This document shows, piece by piece, positions 7,001-7,740 of a DNA stretch of 7,740 nt. This DNA comes from CAMXAS01 sp964442435 (GTDB lineage: Bacteria; Bacteroidota; Bacteroidia; Bacteroidales; P3): positions 1 to 7,740 of the forward strand of contig CAYTZG010000037.1 in NCBI GenBank assembly GCA_964442435.1, given 5' to 3'. A model generated the notes under the pieces. It searched no databases. It saw only the letters and a list, made by a program, of their open reading frames with translations, and had not been told where the DNA came from. Made by a program: the position numbers and the translations under genes. Every line of letters begins with the position of its first letter. Position 1 is the stretch's first letter.

Positions 7001-7740
7001 AGATACTCGTTACCGGCGCGGCCGGGTTCATCGGTTTTTATACGGCCAAAGCCCTGCGGGAGGCCGGACACACGGTCGTGGGCTTGGATAACCTCAATAC
7101 GTATTACGACCTGCGGCTTAAAGAAGCGCGTTTGCGGGAAAGCGGCCTCCCGCCCGCCCCGCCCTGTGGCGAGCCGGTTTCGGCCACCGGGGGCGCGGGT
7201 CAGCCGCCCTATACGTTCGTCCGTTTGGACATCACCGACGCCGAGGCGCTGGGTCGGCTCTTCGAACGCGAACGGTTCGAAGCCGTCTGCCATCTGGCGG
7301 CGCAGGCCGGCGTCCGTTACTCCATCGAGCAGCCGCAGGCCTACATCGAAAGCAATTTGGTGGGCTTTTTCAACGTTTTGGAGGCCTGTCGCCGCTTTTT
7401 GGTCGCGCACCTGGTCTATGCCAGTTCGAGCAGCGTTTACGGCTTAAACGACAAATTTCCGTACAGCGAGGCTGACACTGTGGACCATCCCGTCAGCCTG
7501 TATGCGGCCACGAAGAAGTCGGACGAGCTGATGAGCCACGTTTACAGCCATCTGCATGGCCTGCGCACGACAGGCTTGCGTTTCTTCACGGTCTATGGCC
7601 CGTGGGGTCGTCCGGATATGGCGCCGATGAAATTCCTAAAGGCCATTCTCAACGGCGAGCCCATCAAGGTCTATAACAACGGCGAGTTGTACCGCGATTT
7701 CACCTACATCGACGACATCGTGACGGGCATCGTCAAGGTG
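6997..7740 (+). CDS. NAD-dependent epimerase, UDP-glucuronate 4-epimerase type (3'-truncated)
   Basis: The 248 visible residues, open to the window edge, form an extended short-chain dehydrogenase/reductase. It would invert C4 of a UDP-sugar, most likely UDP-glucuronate to UDP-galacturonate, in the cytosol. The NAD-binding motif TGAAGFIG occupies residues 6-13 and Asp31 at the end of strand 2 favours NAD over NADP. A Ser run at 143-146 precedes VYG; Ser144 aligns with the catalytic Ser of GalE. Tyr169 and Lys173 (YAATK) complete the active site with the family spacing. AAQAGVRYSI and RFFTVYGPWGRPDM are typical of the CapI/LpsL-like UDP-glucuronate epimerases rather than GalE. A Pro/Gly-rich insert spans about 51-71, where Bacteroidetes homologues also have extra residues. 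About 90-110 residues are missing at the C-terminus, including part of the substrate pocket, so UDP-GlcA specificity is a family inference. ATG 6997 overlaps the stop of the ArnT-like gene. Confidence 0.9.
   Translation, partial: MKILVTGAAGFIGFYTAKALREAGHTVVGLDNLNTYYDLRLKEARLRESGLPPAPPCGEPVSATGGAGQPPYTFVRLDITDAEALGRLFERERFEAVCHLAAQAGVRYSIEQPQAYIESNLVGFFNVLEACRRFLVAHLVYASSSSVYGLNDKFPYSEADTVDHPVSLYAATKKSDELMSHVYSHLHGLRTTGLRFFTVYGPWGRPDMAPMKFLKAILNGEPIKVYNNGELYRDFTYIDDIVTGIVKV

Overview
The window is one co-directional, almost gapless run of genes on the + strand. It suggests a fairly GC-rich member of the Bacteroidota, most likely order Bacteroidales; an Alistipes/Rikenellaceae-like genome would fit, but the genus is a guess. 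The lineage call rests on the SecA sequence (enlarged preprotein-binding region and Bacteroidetes-like wording of the conserved blocks), the Bacteroidetes-like RF2 N-terminus, the UDP-glucuronate epimerase subtype, and gene starts that mostly lack Shine-Dalgarno sequences.

Layout: (1) 1-2727, secA, entering the window inside the Walker A motif and complete to its zinc-binding C-terminus. (2) 2731-3808, prfB (release factor 2), starting 3 nt after secA and read through an in-frame TGA by a classical +1 programmed frameshift at 2782-2797. (3) 3821-4573, a soluble family-2 glycosyltransferase of the polyprenyl-phosphate-sugar synthase type. (4) 4590-5306, a small membrane protein made of two tandem copies of the lipid A biosynthesis N-terminal (LAB_N) domain. 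(5) 5303-7000, an ArnT/PMT-like integral membrane glycosyltransferase. (6) 6997-7740, an NAD-dependent sugar-nucleotide epimerase of the UDP-glucuronate 4-epimerase type, running off the right edge. The junctions are +3, +12, +16, -4 and -4 nt, so the genes could be one transcription unit. No gap is long enough to hold an unannotated gene, and no terminator, tRNA, mobile element or CRISPR array was seen.

The first two genes are housekeeping genes for protein export and translation termination. The last four read as a compact envelope-glycan module. The epimerase would supply a UDP-uronic acid and the GT2 would load a sugar onto polyprenyl phosphate. The double LAB_N protein may help present or flip that lipid-linked sugar, and the ArnT-like enzyme would transfer it to lipid A or another envelope acceptor. 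The individual family calls are well supported; the pathway linking them is inference from gene order and analogy with the Arn and Rgt systems. The points most worth a second look are the RF2 frameshift with a strong SD-like element in a lineage that mostly ignores SD signals, the ungapped internal duplication in the LAB_N protein, the candidate uronate-transfer cassette, and a recurrent TATATA codon-pair signature inside the genes.
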